64,000 nucleotides of DNA from Flaccisagitta enflata (lineage: Eukaryota > Chaetognatha > Sagittoidea > Aphragmophora), in NCBI GenBank assembly GCA_965153355.1, contig OZ231128.1, forward strand, positions 3,844,001 to 3,908,000, in the 5' to 3' direction. This document shows positions 23,441 to 35,946 of the stretch, piece after piece (the first letter of the stretch is position 1; each line of letters opens with the position of its first letter). A model generated the notes under the pieces. It had not been told where the DNA came from, made no database searches, and worked only from the letters and a program-made list of their open reading frames with translations. The translations under genes were made by a program, and so were the position numbers.

Positions 23441-23444
23441 AAAA

Positions 23445-23484
<40 letters not shown>

Positions 23485-23486
23485 AA
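23325..23486 (+). repeat. (GAAA)n microsatellite
   Basis: About 40 GAAA units. Confidence 0.95.
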
Positions 23487-24229
23487 CGGGAGACCCAAGG
23501 AAGCGGGAAAAGCAAAACCCTGAACCCAGCTGCATTTGGCCTTTGAATGCATACTTGCATACTTGCATACTTGCATACTTCAAGTGTAGACTGACTCGAC
23601 CCTTTTGCCTTTGAATACAGTCTTGCATGCTTGAAGCGAAGACCAACTTGAGCTTTTGGCTTATTTCCGCCTCCTACTCTTTGCCATGCTGAACGCCTCT
23701 CACGGCCCTCAGTAAGGTTGACGTTTATATTTGAGTTATTGAATTATGTGAAAAATCACCTGAAAATTTCTGGAAAACAGAACAACCCCCAACATTTCCC
23801 ACTTACTATACTCCCCCTTGCGTCCAGTAACAATTCGATGAGCTTGTTTCAATTAACTTTCCTTTTTTTCGATGTTAAATGATTCTTAATGTTTGCTCTT
23901 TAAAACCATCATAAATCTTTGTAATTAAAAGATAAGAGAGGAAGGAAAATGTTGGCGATAAAATAAAAGGAAAATATACGCAAAAAAAAAAAGTCGGCCG
24001 ATGGTCAGTGGGAAGATAAATGAAAGGTAATTGACCGACCGCTCAACCAGCCTGCCCATGGGGCATACGAAGCATTTTTTCCGTGAATGCGAGAGATATC
24101 ATTCAGCTAATTCTATCATGTTCTCTTTATTGCCTATGAGGTCAATTTCGTAATGAGGGTGAATGATTTATGATGCTGCGGTCGTTATTGCATATTTGTT
24201 GTATTTTGTTTTACGAAATCCCCAATCTA

Positions 24230-24993
24230 CAGGGTCTTCAATCTCATTTGACACGAAAAGAACCTATGCTGTGCAAAAATGAATCAACTTTTCAATTTGA
24301 ATTTTTATCTCCTAAAAGTACCACATATGACGTTTTTTGTGTCCAAATTTCATGGTACTGGGTCAATTAGTTTAGGAGATAACCCATTTTAAAGTGTAAG
24401 ATGTCATAATGAGATTGGAGATTTTGTTTGTCTTTGTGGTTCTGACCTTTCATCTTTAAACTGCTCTCATTTCTAAACCCTTTGAGCTACAGATGTGAGA
24501 TTGGTCTAGAATGGCAGATAATTTCATAAAGTTTTTGTATCTGAGAAAAACAAATCTTTAAAATTTCATCATGATCAACCAATTTTCTTTTCATTGGAAA
24601 AAAACAATCTTTGATTAAGTTTTGGTAAGATTTTTGACAAAATTTTGATAGTATTTGCTCAAAGTTCACTGTTCTGTGATAAAACCTGGCTATTTCTAAC
24701 ATTTGGGTCTTAGCGTCTATCACTTGACTCTAATCAAGCATCTGAAGTTTGAAACACATTGAATTTTTTGCATTTTTTAAGTCAAAATTTGCAAGAAAAA
24801 CACCTTTTTTGTTAAATTTACTGCATAACTTCAAACATGGATTTCTGCTGAATTTCAAGACCCACTCTTATGAAAATTTGATACAAATAACGTCATACAT
24901 AGTGCTTTTATGAGAAAAAAAATCAAACTGAAAAGTCAAATAGTTTTTGCACAATAAAGGTTCTTTTCGTGTCAAATGAGATTGAATGCCCTG
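24230..24993. mobile_element. 764-bp TA-flanked inverted-repeat element (Tc1/mariner-like)
   Basis: Ends share CAATCTCATTTGACACGAAA in inverse orientation, with CAGGG at the tips and TA at 24228-24229 and 24994-24995. The arms extend with similarity for about 150 bp. No transposase frame. Confidence 0.8.
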
Positions 24994-25341
24994 TACAGGT
25001 ACTGGATAGTGAGTACACGATGTACAATTTCGATGATGTAGAAAACAAATCGTCTACAATACTAGTAACGAGTGAAATTTCATTCTACTAACTTTTTATT
25101 GCAATTGATAAGGAAGCCTCCCGCGCATTTTGACATTCGGACAAGTTTTTTTTCTTCTTTTTTTTAACGTTATTTTGTGTTGTCGACACTTAATAGTCAT
25201 CCCATGAAAAATGAAGGAGAACAGAAATGGTGGAGGACTGAAGGAAGAGGTGTAGGTAGAACTAGAGAAAAAGTTAGAGGTAGAGGTAGAGATAGAGGAG
25301 TAGGTAGAAGAAGTAGAGGTGATTGTGAATGTGTTGAGGGA

Positions 25342-25380
25342 TGGTTAGGATGGTTAGGATGGTTAGGATGGTTAGGATGG
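25342..25380 (+). repeat. GGATGGTTA 9-bp tandem repeat
   Basis: Four units of GGTTAGGAT next to a GGTAGA-rich stretch. Confidence 0.85.
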
Positions 25381-25466
25381 TGCAGTTTGGTGGTTCATTC
25401 TGCAAGGTGGCGTTGGAGGTAGGAAAAGGGGACCAGGAGAAGGAGATGGATGAAGAAGAAGAAGAA

Positions 25467-25690
25467 CAAGTGACGCGGGTCAAAATATTGTTGTGGACGG
25501 GTGGGCAGGGGCAGCCAACCCCCATCCACACCCAACGCCCCACCCAAACCCCCTCCCAACACAGACGCATACACAAAAAGCTTCTAAAACACTCGTTTTC
25601 CTACTTTTCGACTCGTGCTCACGGACAGACCGACGGACGGACAGACGGACGGACGGACAAAGCCTCTTATAGAGCTGCGTGTCGGTAACC
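25467..25690 (+). mobile_element. Helentron-like element with CAAGTGACGCGGG left end
   Basis: Left end CAAGTGACGCGGGTC, then GGACGGGTGGGCAGGGG, CACACCCAACGCCCC-type repeats, (GACG)n, CTCTTATAGAG and a decayed hairpin AGCTGCGTGTCGGTAAC. Confidence 0.75.
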
Positions 25691-25727
25691 AAAAAGAAGA
25701 CAAAATTACACAAGAAGAAACAACGAG

Positions 25728-25798
<71 letters not shown>

Positions 25799-25978
25799 AA
25801 CAAACAAAGAAACAAAGAGACAAAGACAAAAGAAAGAAACAAAGAAACAAAGAAACAAACAAAGACAAAAGAAAGAAAGAGAGAAAGAAAGAAAGAAAGA
25901 ATGAAAGAAAGAATGAAAGAAAGAAGGAAAGAAAGAAAGAAGGAAAGAAAGAGAAAAAGAAGGAAAGAAAGAAAGACA
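25728..25978 (+). repeat. (GAAA)n / (CAAA) microsatellite
   Basis: 250 bp of GAAA repeats with CAAAGA interruptions. Confidence 0.95.
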
Positions 25979-25994
25979 AACAGTCACTGTACAT

Positions 25995-26603
25995 TACGCT
26001 GAGGAGAATACACTTTTTTCATGCAGGGACCAAGAGGATGGGCTAGATTTTTTTATTTTGATGTAAAAAATGTATTCTAAAAATTTCAGGACCATAGATA
26101 TTCCTGACCATTCATCATATTGCACTCGAAAAATGGCTCATCCTTAAGGGGGCCAAAAATTCAAAATCATTTTTCCTCTAAACTGATGCCAGATTCAGAT
26201 TACTTGTAAAAGATTATGTCAGATACTATGTTTTCTTTTTTCAAAATTTTGTTTTTAAGCTGAAAAAATGCAAAAAACCTCTAAAAAGACCTTGTTTTTT
26301 AAAAACCCTTATTTTTGGAGGTTTTTTGCATTTTTCAGCTTAAAATCAAAATTTTGAAAAAAGAAAATATAGTATCTGACATAATTATTTACAAGGAATC
26401 TGAATCTGGCATCAGATTTGAGTAAAAATGATTTTGAAATTTTGGCCCCCTTAAGGATGAACTATTTTTCAGGTGCAATATGATAAATGTTTGAGAACGG
26501 CTATGGTCCTGAATTTTTTAGAATACATAAGTCACATCAAAATAAAAAAATCTGGGCCCTCCTCTGGGTCCCTGCATGAAAAAAGTGTATTCTCCTCAGC
26601 GTA
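25995..26603. mobile_element. 609-bp foldback element with 8-bp target duplication
   Basis: Nearly the whole element is one inverted repeat: TACGCTGAGGAGAATACACT at the left, its complement at the right, arms of about 280 bp and a loop near 26290-26325. CTGTACAT stands at 25987-25994 and again at 26604-26611. No coding capacity. Confidence 0.9.
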
Positions 26604-26739
26604 CTGTACATACAACTAAAGAAAAAAGACGCACTTTTGGACAGAGCTGGGATTGGTCTAGATTGAAAGATTTTTCAAAAATCTTTCAAATGTCTTCTTT
26701 GAAAAAAGTTAAAACTAATTTCTGTTTTATCTATTTATA

Positions 26740-26777
26740 AACAAAAGAAAGAAAGACAAAAGAAAGAAAGACAAAAA

Positions 26778-26861
<84 letters not shown>

Positions 26862-26936
26862 AAAAAAAAGAAACAAAGAAACAAAGATACAAAGATACAA
26901 AGAAACAAAGATACAAAGAAACAAAAAAGGAAAGAA

Positions 26937-26974
<38 letters not shown>

Positions 26975-27000
26975 AAGAAAGAAAGAAAGAAAGAAAGGAA
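26740..27000 (+). repeat. (GAAA)n / (GA)n microsatellite
   Basis: GAAA repeats, ACAAAGAT variants and a GA block. Confidence 0.95.
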
Positions 27001-27028
27001 GAAAAAAGAAAGAAAAAAGAAGGAAAAA

Positions 27029-28067
27029 CAAAGCCAACACCTATAAGTCGCGTGCGAGATAACTGAATTCACCTTATTGTATCCCTTTATTGACAAGCAG
27101 ACCTTAACCAAACTTAAACCAGACCTATACTTGACTTAATCCAGTCTTTAACCAACTTAAACCAAACTTTAACAAAACTTTAACCAGACTTAAATCAGAC
27201 TTAAACCAGACTTAGACTAGACTTAAACCAGAATTAATCCAGACTTAAACCTGACATAAACCAGACATTTCAGACTTAAATCTTACCTGGACCAGACCTA
27301 AACCAGACCTAAACTAGACTAGACATAAACCAGACTTAAACCAGACTTAAACCAGACATAAACCAGACTTTAACCAGACTTTAACAAAACCTAAACCAGA
27401 CTTAAACCAGACTCAAACCAGACTTAAACCAGGCCTAAACCAGGCCTAAACCAGACTTAAACCAGACTTAAACCAGACTTAAACCAGACTTAAACCAGAG
27501 TTTAACCAAACTTAAACCAGACATAAATCAGACTTGAACCAGACCTTGCAGAAAAAATGACTTAAAGTGGCTTAGAATGACTAAGAATGACTAAAAATAA
27601 CTTGAGATGACTTGAAACGACTTACAATGATTTAAAATGACAAAAACTACAAAAGCCAAAAAATAACTTAGTGACTTAGAATGACTTAGAATGACTTTAA
27701 ATGACTTAGAATTACCTAAAATGACTTAGAATGACTCAGAATGACCTAATATGACTTAAGATGACTTTAAATGACTTATAATAACTTAAAATGACAAAAA
27801 TAACAAAAAATGAAAAAATGACATAAATGACTGAAAATGACTGAGAATGACTTAGAATGACTGAAAATGACTTAGAATGACTGAAAATGACTTAGAATGA
27901 CTGAAAATGACTTAGTATGACTTAAAATGACTTAAAATGACTTAAAATAACTTAAAATAACTTAAAATGACTTGAAATGATATAAAACAACAAAAAAAAG
28001 CAAAGCGTTACCGACCGACGGACCGACAGACCGACAGAGTGGGTCATAGAGTCGCGTGCACGCGACT
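27029..28067 (+). mobile_element. Helentron-like element, AGTCGCGTGC subfamily, with two minisatellites
   Basis: Left end CAAAGCCAACACC with arm AAGTCGCGTGCGAG; an ACCAGACTTAA array (27112-27545); an AATGACTTAGA array (27560-27985); GACC repeats; hairpin AGTCGCGTGCACGCGACT. Confidence 0.8.
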
Positions 28068-28348
28068 AAAAAAAGAATGGATAGGAAAATGTTGATGATG
28101 ATTAAGACGACCATCATCACGATGAGGATGCGGGAAAAAACAAAAACAAAAACAACACCAAAGGGAAAAAGAAGAAAAAGAAATTTAGTTTAAAATAAAA
28201 ATTTTCAAAGAAAGGGAAAAAAAACTTTGTGGCGTAGAATTCGTATTTGTTTTCATCGTGACAAAATTCGCACATTGCGCTGTATCGACATGTCTCGTCA
28301 CTTACAAGTACAAGCAGAAGTGGGAAACTTCAGCCGAGTATATAGCTA

Positions 28349-28693
28349 CCATATTTTTTTCTAAAAAGCGCCCCCCTCCAAAAAGCGCCCCCCCTCTTTT
28401 TTTTCTTAGTGTTATATTTTTCAGAAGAGATTTGAAAAGAAAGATTGAGTAAAATATTGATATAAAACAACACAATGAGCCAGTTTCAAAGACTTTCAAA
28501 CAGATATCTGCAAGAAATATTTCCATTTTGAGTCAAATTCAGCATTTTGGTAGCCTTTCATGAAAAAGATAAACTGAATGACAGTTCATTTACAATATAA
28601 AGGGGGCGTTAATTGGAGGCGTTAATAGAGGTAAAAAGCCAAGTTTTATTTTAATTTCAAAAGCGCCCGGGGCGCTTTTTAGAAAAAATATGG
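28349..28693. mobile_element. 345-bp TA-flanked MITE
   Basis: Ends CCATATTTTTTTCTAAAAAG and its inverse CTTTTTAGAAAAAATATGG each abut TA (28347-28348, 28694-28695). Inside are GCGCCCC and GGGGGCG blocks. A 34-bp flank around TAATTGTATTAGCTACTGGA is doubled at 28694-28750. Confidence 0.8.
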
Positions 28694-28960
28694 TAATTGT
28701 ATTAGCTACTGGAAAGATGAGAGGAACGTAATTGTATTAGCTACTGGAGAGATTAGAAGATGAGCAAGTAGACGCTTTCTGCAAATCAGATTTTCGCCAA
28801 ATAAATCTGGCAGGAGATTTTATTCTATTTTTGAAAGATTCATGCTAAACTGGACAGAGTTGATCCAGAATAGATTGTTGGAAATCAAAGGGGGAGATAG
28901 AAAGAAGAAGAAGATGAGTTGTGGAATTTGCAGTTTATGCTGCGTTATCAAAAGCATTGA

Positions 28961-29487
28961 CAGTCAGTGGACAAAACGAAATAGGTAGAGAGCTCACTCT
29001 GTTGGCTTTGATCCAACCTACTGTTATCAAACAGCAGGCTGTAAATAACAAGTGGTTGTAAAAACTACAGCCGGCTGTCATGCTACAAAGTCAGCAAAAA
29101 TCCAACTTTCACCAAATAGAATGAGATCTGCAAATTCATAATCCAGGTGAAATTCTGACAAGTTTGATATGTCACAACATATACTTTTATATGAAAATAA
29201 AATTTTTTTATCAATGTTTAATAAAATTATAATGCAATGTTAAAAGATTATTTCTTATAAAAAGTGTTAAGTATGACATGTTAAACTTTTCAGAATTCTA
29301 TCAGGATTATGAATATACTAGTCATGTTCTGTTCTATTCAGGTTGGATTTTTACCGACTTTGTAGGATGACAGCTGGCTGTAATTTTCACAACCAGTTGT
29401 TATTTACAGCCTGCTTTTTAGTGACAGCAGGTTGGATCAAAGCCAACAGAGTGAGCTCTCTACCTATTTTTTTTTGTCCACTGACTG
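28961..29487. mobile_element. 527-bp CAGTC-ended inverted-repeat element
   Basis: CAGTCAGTGGACAAAA and its complement end the element, arms of about 155 bp, with TTGA on both sides (28957-28960, 29488-29491). Inner palindromes include ACAGCCGGCTGT. Related to 37926-38770. Confidence 0.8.
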
Positions 29488-29639
29488 TTGAAATAACTCA
29501 GGAAAAAAAATCATCATACAAATATCAGTCGCTGAAGATCATGAACAGTAAAATAACGTTCCAACAAACACGCGTTTTTTTAAAATTTCGCTTATACACA
29601 TTTAGTACCTTCAAAGAATGTCTCTATTTCATATGTTGA

Positions 29640-30390
29640 CTACAAAAAAAGCAATCGTATTCGTACAAAAAGTCTTTGTTTGTTTCTATGCTTTCGTTCT
29701 GTTCTTTCTTCTAAATTTCCGTAAAAATATCTCTCGGTGAATGCCCCTGCTTAGCCAAGTTTCGTTGATTTCGGGTGCATAACTATGATTTATATTCATT
29801 TTGGTTGCGGTGTAATGTTGTCCTACTCATATAGGTCTTCTTATGCATCAGATTAATGAATATTTTCATGAGCAAACCGTCGAGAAGGTGAGGCTCAGTA
29901 AGGACAGAAACACTGTAAGTCTGTCACTTTGTGAGACACATGGAAATAGTCAAATGGGAGAGCAATAGTAGATGTCGTCTAGACATGGAATTTGAAAATA
30001 TAGGGGAACTCATATCTGGAGTACCATATATAAAATACAATCATGTGTGTTCAATGTTTATGTCCTAAGGGGTTGACAATGGGGTAGAGCGTGCTATTGA
30101 ATCAAAATTTTGTTAAATTTTGTTGAACTTTGTTGATTTTTATTGACAGGCCATAAGTTTAAATCCAATGCTGGTTTTTAAATTAGAGTTATTTTATAAA
30201 TTGAAGTAATTGCTAAAAAAATGATTAACCAAATATTTAAAATAAAAGACACAGGCGTGCCATACCCGATTGTCAACCTGTTCAAGCTATTAGTTCAAGC
30301 TATTAGTTCAAGCTATTAGTTCCCCCATATATTTAGGTTTAGAGGAAATCAACTGTACATCATTGTAATCAACTTTTTAAACATGATGTA
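29640..30390. other. no feature seen
   Basis: AT-rich sequence without convincing exon. TTCAAGCTATTAG is tandemly repeated three times near 30283-30320. Confidence 0.4.
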
Positions 30391-30652
30391 ACTAGCACAA
30401 CAAACTGACCGACCGACAAGCAGACACAGCCTCTTGATTAGACGTACTTCGGCGCTTGTTAATAAAATGTGGTCATAATGAAACCAACGATCGGTAGGAA
30501 TGATCGAGAGCATCTCTCAGGTGAGTCGGCAGCTCAGGTGTGTGGGCGTTTCTATGGTTTATTGGCCTCTCCGTCATTTTGTGCGTTGGTACGTTCATCT
30601 ATTTGTCCGTTCGTCAGTTTGTTGATAGGGAGCAATCAAACGATTGATCTTA

Positions 30653-30967
30653 GGGCGCGTTTCTGGTCACAGACAATCGCGTTTTTGACGGGCCACTCCG
30701 TCGCTCGCTACAATCGTTCGCTCGCACCGCTCACTCCGCTTACTTGTTCTGCAGCGCTTTGTTCACGTGGTTCACAGCGCTTTGCTCGCTCACTTTGTTT
30801 ACAAGCTCGTTCACTTTGTTTACAGGCTCGCTCACTTTGTTTACAGGCTCGCTCACTCACTTTGCTCACTCACTTATAGGATGATTAGAATATATAAGAA
30901 CATGCTCACACTGTAAACACGGTCAACTGGAAAGATCGAGTTTGTCGTCGTCACTGGGAACACGCCC
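30653..30967 (+). mobile_element. GGGCG-ended MITE with TTA duplication (Harbinger-like)
   Basis: GGGCGCGTTTCTGGTCACAG at the left and GGGAACACGCCC at the right, with TTA on both sides (30650-30652, 30968-30970). Core contains GCTCACTTTGTTTACAGGCTC repeats. Confidence 0.8.
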
Positions 30968-31114
30968 TTACTGTTGGCGTTGATCCTCGAATATTGCCGC
31001 CTTTTTTATGGAAAATGATCTCAATCTTTGAAAAACTATCGTATGAATCAAAGGCTTCCTTAAATTCCTTCATGTGGGATTTGGGTTAATTGATCATTCA
31101 AGTTTCACTTTGAA

Positions 31115-31274
31115 CAAGGCCGGATTCACGGCCACCAGTTGCGTACGGGTGGGCAGGGGCGGAAATGCGTATTTTCCCACTTTTCAACTCGATCACCTCT
31201 ACGGACCAATCAACCAACCACCCGACCAACCGACGGACGGACAAAGCCTCTTATAGAGTTGCGTGTCCGCAACC
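31115..31274 (+). mobile_element. Helentron-like element, AGTTGCG subfamily
   Basis: CAAGGCCGGATTCACGGCC, arm AGTTGCGTACGGG, (AACC)n/(GACG)n and hairpin AGTTGCGTGTCCGCAACC. Confidence 0.85.
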
Positions 31275-31357
31275 AAAAATTGAAAGGTGTGAAAAGTCAT
31301 TACGTGGTCGATTTCATGAATCATTATCAAACGTCATGGTTGTGTCTTTTCGTTGAT

Positions 31358-31600
<243 letters not shown>

Positions 31601-32084
31601 GATGTTGTTGTTATTTTGTTATTGATTAAGGTCGTTTTGTCGATCCGTCGATCCGTCAGTCTGTTGGGTTGTCCGTAACACAATGTTCAAAGGGAAGAAA
31701 AAAAGTTGTTGTTTTTTTATTCTTTTATTTCATTTGAAAAGTGATTCTTGAAAGTTGGAAAGACGAGACTCCTTTGAAAGTAAAACTAATTTTGACAGCA
31801 GAGTCTCATTTGAATCGCATTTGAATCGCATTTGAAATCATTAAACTAGATTCGAGGAAGAAGAAGAAGAGAAAGTTGATTTGCGAAAGAGGAGTCGCGT
31901 TTGAAATGTGAAGCTGCCGTTTAGTTTGGGGCGGCCTCCCGTTGATTAGAAAAGGACTCGGGTTTTCACATAACTCATGTTTATCTAGGTTAAATGATAT
32001 TTTTTTGGTCCATCAAATGTAAAGGATAGAAAATAAATAAATCGAGGTTTATTTAGTGAAGTGAGATATGGTGGGTTGGTTTCT

Positions 32085-32275
32085 ACTTGTGACAATCGCG
32101 TTTCTAAAGGGCCACTTGGTCGCTCGCTTTGTTCATTCGCTCGCACCGCTCGCTCTACAGTTTTCACAGGCTCGCTCAGCCACTTTGCTCCCGAGAGGAC
32201 CTCATGGGAGGGTCGAAATTGCTAAATAAGTGTTCACACTGTAAATATGTTTCTTGGGAACAATCAAGATTCTAA
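32085..32275 (+). mobile_element. GGGCG-type MITE, partial, head to head with next copy
   Basis: TTCTACTTGTGACAATCGCG, GGGCCACTTGGTCGCTCGC and GTGTTCACACTGTAAA match the family; this copy abuts the inverse copy at 32276. Confidence 0.65.
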
Positions 32276-32548
32276 GGGCGTGTTTCTAGTGAGCGCCAAA
32301 AATGCGTTTGTACCCGTGAAACGCGACAACAGCGTGAACACATATTCAAGAATTTCAACCATCCCACGAGGGAGTGAGCGAAGTGAGTGGGCGAGCCTGT
32401 GAACGGAGCGAGCGAGCGAGCGACGCGAGCGTAGCGAAGCGGAGCGCTGCGGAGCGAGTGAGCAAAGTGAGCGGTGCGAGCGAGCGAACGTAGCGAGCGA
32501 CCGAGTGGCCCGTTAAAATCGCGGGTGTCTGTGACTAGAAACACTCCC
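32276..32548 (-). mobile_element. GGGCG-ended MITE (Harbinger-like)
   Basis: GGGCGTGTTTCTAGTGAGCG at the left and GACTAGAAACACTCCC at the right; core of GAGCGAGCGA units. Left flank TAA. Confidence 0.8.
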
Positions 32549-32935
32549 AAAGTCTGACGATGGCTCAGACCTCAGCGGGGTCATTTCTCGATGGGTTTAA
32601 CTTATGTTTCCGAAGGCAGATCATCAAACGATAAGGGATATAAGGAGATGATTGATATTGAACAAGGCCAACAGAGCATCAATCGCGTGCTCTGTTTCAC
32701 AATCACACACACAACTTTATAAATATGTTTAATAACATAGTTACAATTCAAAATGACCATAAAAAAAGACCCAAAATGGCTTAAATAACAAAAAAACAAC
32801 AGACCGATGGCGTGATCGACCAACTGACAGACCGATAGCATGATTGAACAGCCGACAGACTATGGAAAAAACCTCAATGACCTCAAAATCTAAAGACTAA
32901 CCAAACACCACCCCTTATAACTGGTCTTACATAAA

Positions 32936-33090
32936 CAAGGCCGGATACACGGCCAATACCAGTTACGGACGGGTGGGCAGGGGCGGAAATGCGCGTTTTC
33001 ACACTTTTCAACTCGTGCTCACCGACGGACGGACGGACGGACGGACGGACGGACGGACAAAGGCTCTTATAGAGTTGCGTGTCCGCAACT
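32936..33090 (+). mobile_element. Helentron-like element, AGTTGCG subfamily
   Basis: CAAGGCCGGATACACGGCC, arm AGTTACGGAC, (GACG)n of about nine units, and hairpin AGTTGCGTGTCCGCAACT. Confidence 0.85.
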
Positions 33091-33159
33091 AAAAAGTACC
33101 AAATTCCTTTAGACCTCCTTAGGAAAATTGTTACTTTTTCATGTAAGACCTGTTATCAA

Positions 33160-33300
33160 CAACAACAACAACAATCAATCAATCCTCCAAACAACCAACC
33201 AACCATAACCCGACCAACAAACTAACCAACCGACCAACCATACACAAGCCAATCAACCAACCAACCACAAACCGACCAATTAACCAACCACAAGCCGACT
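33160..33300 (+). repeat. CAACCAACC-type degenerate repeat
   Basis: CAA then AACCAACC/GACCAACC units without element ends. Confidence 0.8.
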
Positions 33301-33492
33301 AGCCCTGCGCGAGGTGATGTATCCAATTTTTCTGTATTTAAAAGAAAAACAAAGTGTGAAAGACAAGATACTTGAGTCAAGTGGGAGGGAGGGCAACGAC
33401 TACAGACTGTTGGGATCTAAAACGAAAGATTTTTAGCCTAAAGGCCTTATTCAACCGTGCTAAGACTGTATTGATAGTCACACGTCAATATA

Positions 33493-33656
33493 CAGTGGAG
33501 CACCGCTAGAGCGCACCCGCCAATAAGTCATGCCTGCCTGCATACCTCCCACTGTCCCATGAAAGATTTTGTTGTTATTTCTACATTAAGGCAACATCAC
33601 TTTAAGGCATTGTTATGTTCAGTCCCCCTTAAACGCGCTGTAGTGAAGCTCAACTG
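33493..33656. mobile_element. 164-bp TA-flanked MITE
   Basis: CAGTGGAGCACCGCTAGAGC and the inverse-like GCTGTAGTGAAGCTCAACTG, with TA on both sides (33491-33492, 33657-33658). Confidence 0.65.
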
Positions 33657-33956
33657 TATCAGCAAATGGTAAAGTTGAAAATATGGCTGAAATCATTTTT
33701 TTGTCCGCGACAGAATATCATTCCGACGCGGGCTATAAAGTATAATTCAAGGCGGGTGGGCGTCGTCGTCATCGTCGTCGTTATCGTTGTCGTTGTCCAA
33801 ACTATGCTTGTTTAATACAATTTTTGCTATGGTGTCGCGTAGTATCAAAATACCGCCACGCAGATCGAAAAAACAAAACCACAATGCTGCCCAAATTTCA
33901 ACAGAAGTTGCCGATTCCGATTTCGTGAGGTGGGAAGGGAAATTTTTCACTTTTAG

Positions 33957-34175
33957 GGCGCGATTCTAGTCAAAGACGATCGCGTTTTTAACGGGCCACT
34001 GCACTCGGTCGCTCGCTACTTTTGTTCGCTCGCACCGCTCACTCCGCTCACTCGCTCTACAGTGCTACGCTTCGTCACGCTCCGTTCACGGGCTCGCTTA
34101 CTCACTTCGCTCACTCCCTCGTGGGACAGTTGAAATTCTTGAATATATGTTCACGCTGTAAAAGCGTTCAATAGG
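33957..34175 (+). mobile_element. GGGCG-type MITE, right end lost
   Basis: GGGCGCGATTCTAGTCAAAG and the GCTCACTCCGCTCACTCGC core; the right end runs into a Helentron-like element (34178). Confidence 0.7.
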
Positions 34176-34177
34176 AA

Positions 34178-34457
34178 CAAGGTCATTAGACCTAAGTCGC
34201 GTGCGTAAGTATTTTCAGAAAAATTTGGTCAGACAGATATATAAACAGACAGACATATAAACAGACAGACAGATAGACAGACAGGCAAACAAATTTTCAA
34301 AATGACCTCAGAGTAAGTGATCTCCACCTCCCAGTACCTTCCCTAGTGTTAAAAAAATGTGAAAAATGCATTTAAAACGACTTTGTTACGGACCGACGGA
34401 CGGACGGACCGACCGACGGACCAACATAGTGGCTTATAGAGTCGCGAAGCACGCGAC
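34178..34457 (+). mobile_element. Helentron-like element, AGTCGCG subfamily
   Basis: CAAGGTCATTAGACCT, arm AAGTCGCGTGCG, ACAGACAGAT repeats, (GACG)n, hairpin GTCGCGAAGCACGCGAC. Same subfamily left end as 37006-37237. Confidence 0.75.
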
Positions 34458-34525
34458 AAACAAACGCCTTTATTTTGCAGGCGCTGACATGACATTTGTG
34501 TGGGAAAGTTGCACTTCCCATGGAG

Positions 34526-34640
34526 CGTTTCTTGTGACGCCAACTCTCGCGTTTATTCACGTTGAACGCGTTTACAGCGTGAACACATTTTCATAAATTT
34601 TAACCGTCCCACTTGGGAGTGAGCGAAGTGAGTGAGCGAA
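34526..34640 (-). mobile_element. GGGCG-type MITE fragment
   Basis: GAGCGTTTCTTGTGACGCCA, CGCGTTTACAGCGTGAACAC and GAGTGAGCGAAGTGAGTGAG match the family; right half absent. Confidence 0.6.
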
Positions 34641-35144
34641 CCCATGTCAAACGCTGTTACGTTAAGTTAGGCCAAGTACTCACGGAACATTTACACAAAG
34701 TATTTTCATGTAAAGTGGGTGGTCAAAGTCGATGAGAAAAAAAAAGAACATGTGAAAGATTGACAGTCAAAACATCGTTTATGTTCGTTGTACAGATGTC
34801 TATTGATGAAAAGACGGATATCACCTTGTAAAATTTAGATTGCGTTTTCTTTCTCTTTTCTTCTATCTTTTCTTCTTTTTTTTCCTTTTTTTCTTCTTCT
34901 TTTTTTTTTCTCAAATCTGGATTGTAGCGAGTGAGGAAAGCCGCGAGATTTTAGACCCGACGAACACCATTAATGAAGGAGAAACAAGATAAGATACAGA
35001 AACGGACGGAAGAATTTGCTAAAAATGAGGAAAAAAAGAGAATTTTTTTTTTAAAAAGAGAAGGGAGCCCTTTTAGCCTTGTTCTTTCGACGAACTTCTT
35101 TCTTTTATCTTTTTGTTGTTTGTTGGCCGTGAGATGTGAAATAA

Positions 35145-35946
35145 CAAGTGACGCGGGGTCACAATATCGTTGCGGACGGGTGGGCAGGGGCATCCAATCC
35201 CCATCCACACCCAAACCCACTCCCAACACTCAAACATACACAACTAGTCATCCAAGGATCGCACATGGTCAGCGGTACCCGATGCCCTGCTTGGGGTGAT
35301 CAAGTGAAGTAGTGGAGTGAGAGCAGGGCAGCGGCCCCAAAGGGCCGATGTCCTGTAGGACACAGGGGGGAATTTCCAGACGTCCTGAGGGGGAATATAG
35401 CAGGCTTAGGAGGTAATTGAGGCGGGTTTGAGGTCTGGGGGAAGATTTATGCCTGAAGATTAGATTTGAGGTCTTGGGGTAGGCCTTAGGCAGATTTGAG
35501 GCCTGGAGGGCTAATTTGGGGCCTGGAATGCTGATTTGAGGTCTGGAGAGCGGATTTGAGGCCTGGAGAGCTGATTTGATGCCTAAAGAGCTGATTTGTG
35601 GCCTGGAGAGCTGATTTGAGGCCCGTAGAGCTGATTTGAGGCCTGGAGGGCTAATTTGAGGGCTCAGAGGGCCTAAATCAGGCCTGAGAGTGAGGATATG
35701 AGGCCTCGATGGCCAACCGGGGGGGGGACAGATGGAAGGACGGACGGACGGACGGACGTCTGGAAATTCCCCCCCGTGTCCTACAGGACATCGGCCCTTT
35801 GGGGCCGCTGCCCAAAAAGTATCAAATACGCTCGTTTTCCCACATTTCAACTCGATGACCCCGGACGGACGGACCAACGGACGGACGGACGGACGGACGG
35901 ACGGACGGACGGACAAAGCCTCTTATAGAGTTGCGTGTCCGCAACT
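35145..35946 (+). mobile_element. Helentron-like element interrupted by a GC-hairpin element
   Basis: CAAGTGACGCGGGGTC and GGACGGGTGGGCAGGGG at the left; (GACG)n and hairpin AGTTGCGTGTCCGCAACT at the right (35816-35946). Between them sits a whole element of the other family. Confidence 0.8.
35262..35815 (+). mobile_element. GC-hairpin element nested in Helentron-like element
   Basis: CAGCGGTACCCGATGCCC, GGGCAGCGGCCCCAAAGGGC and a ~20-bp array (GATTTGAGGCCTGGAGAGCT), then the inverse end GGCCCTTTGGGGCCGCTGCC. Confidence 0.75.

Noticed and set aside
27112-27985. Possible CRISPR or centromeric satellite
   Set aside because: Units of 9-12 bp within an element with defined ends; no spacers, and the array is short.
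33747-33969. Short open frames on both strands with Asp/Asn repeats
   Set aside because: Derived from GTC/GTT repeats; no splice partner fits.
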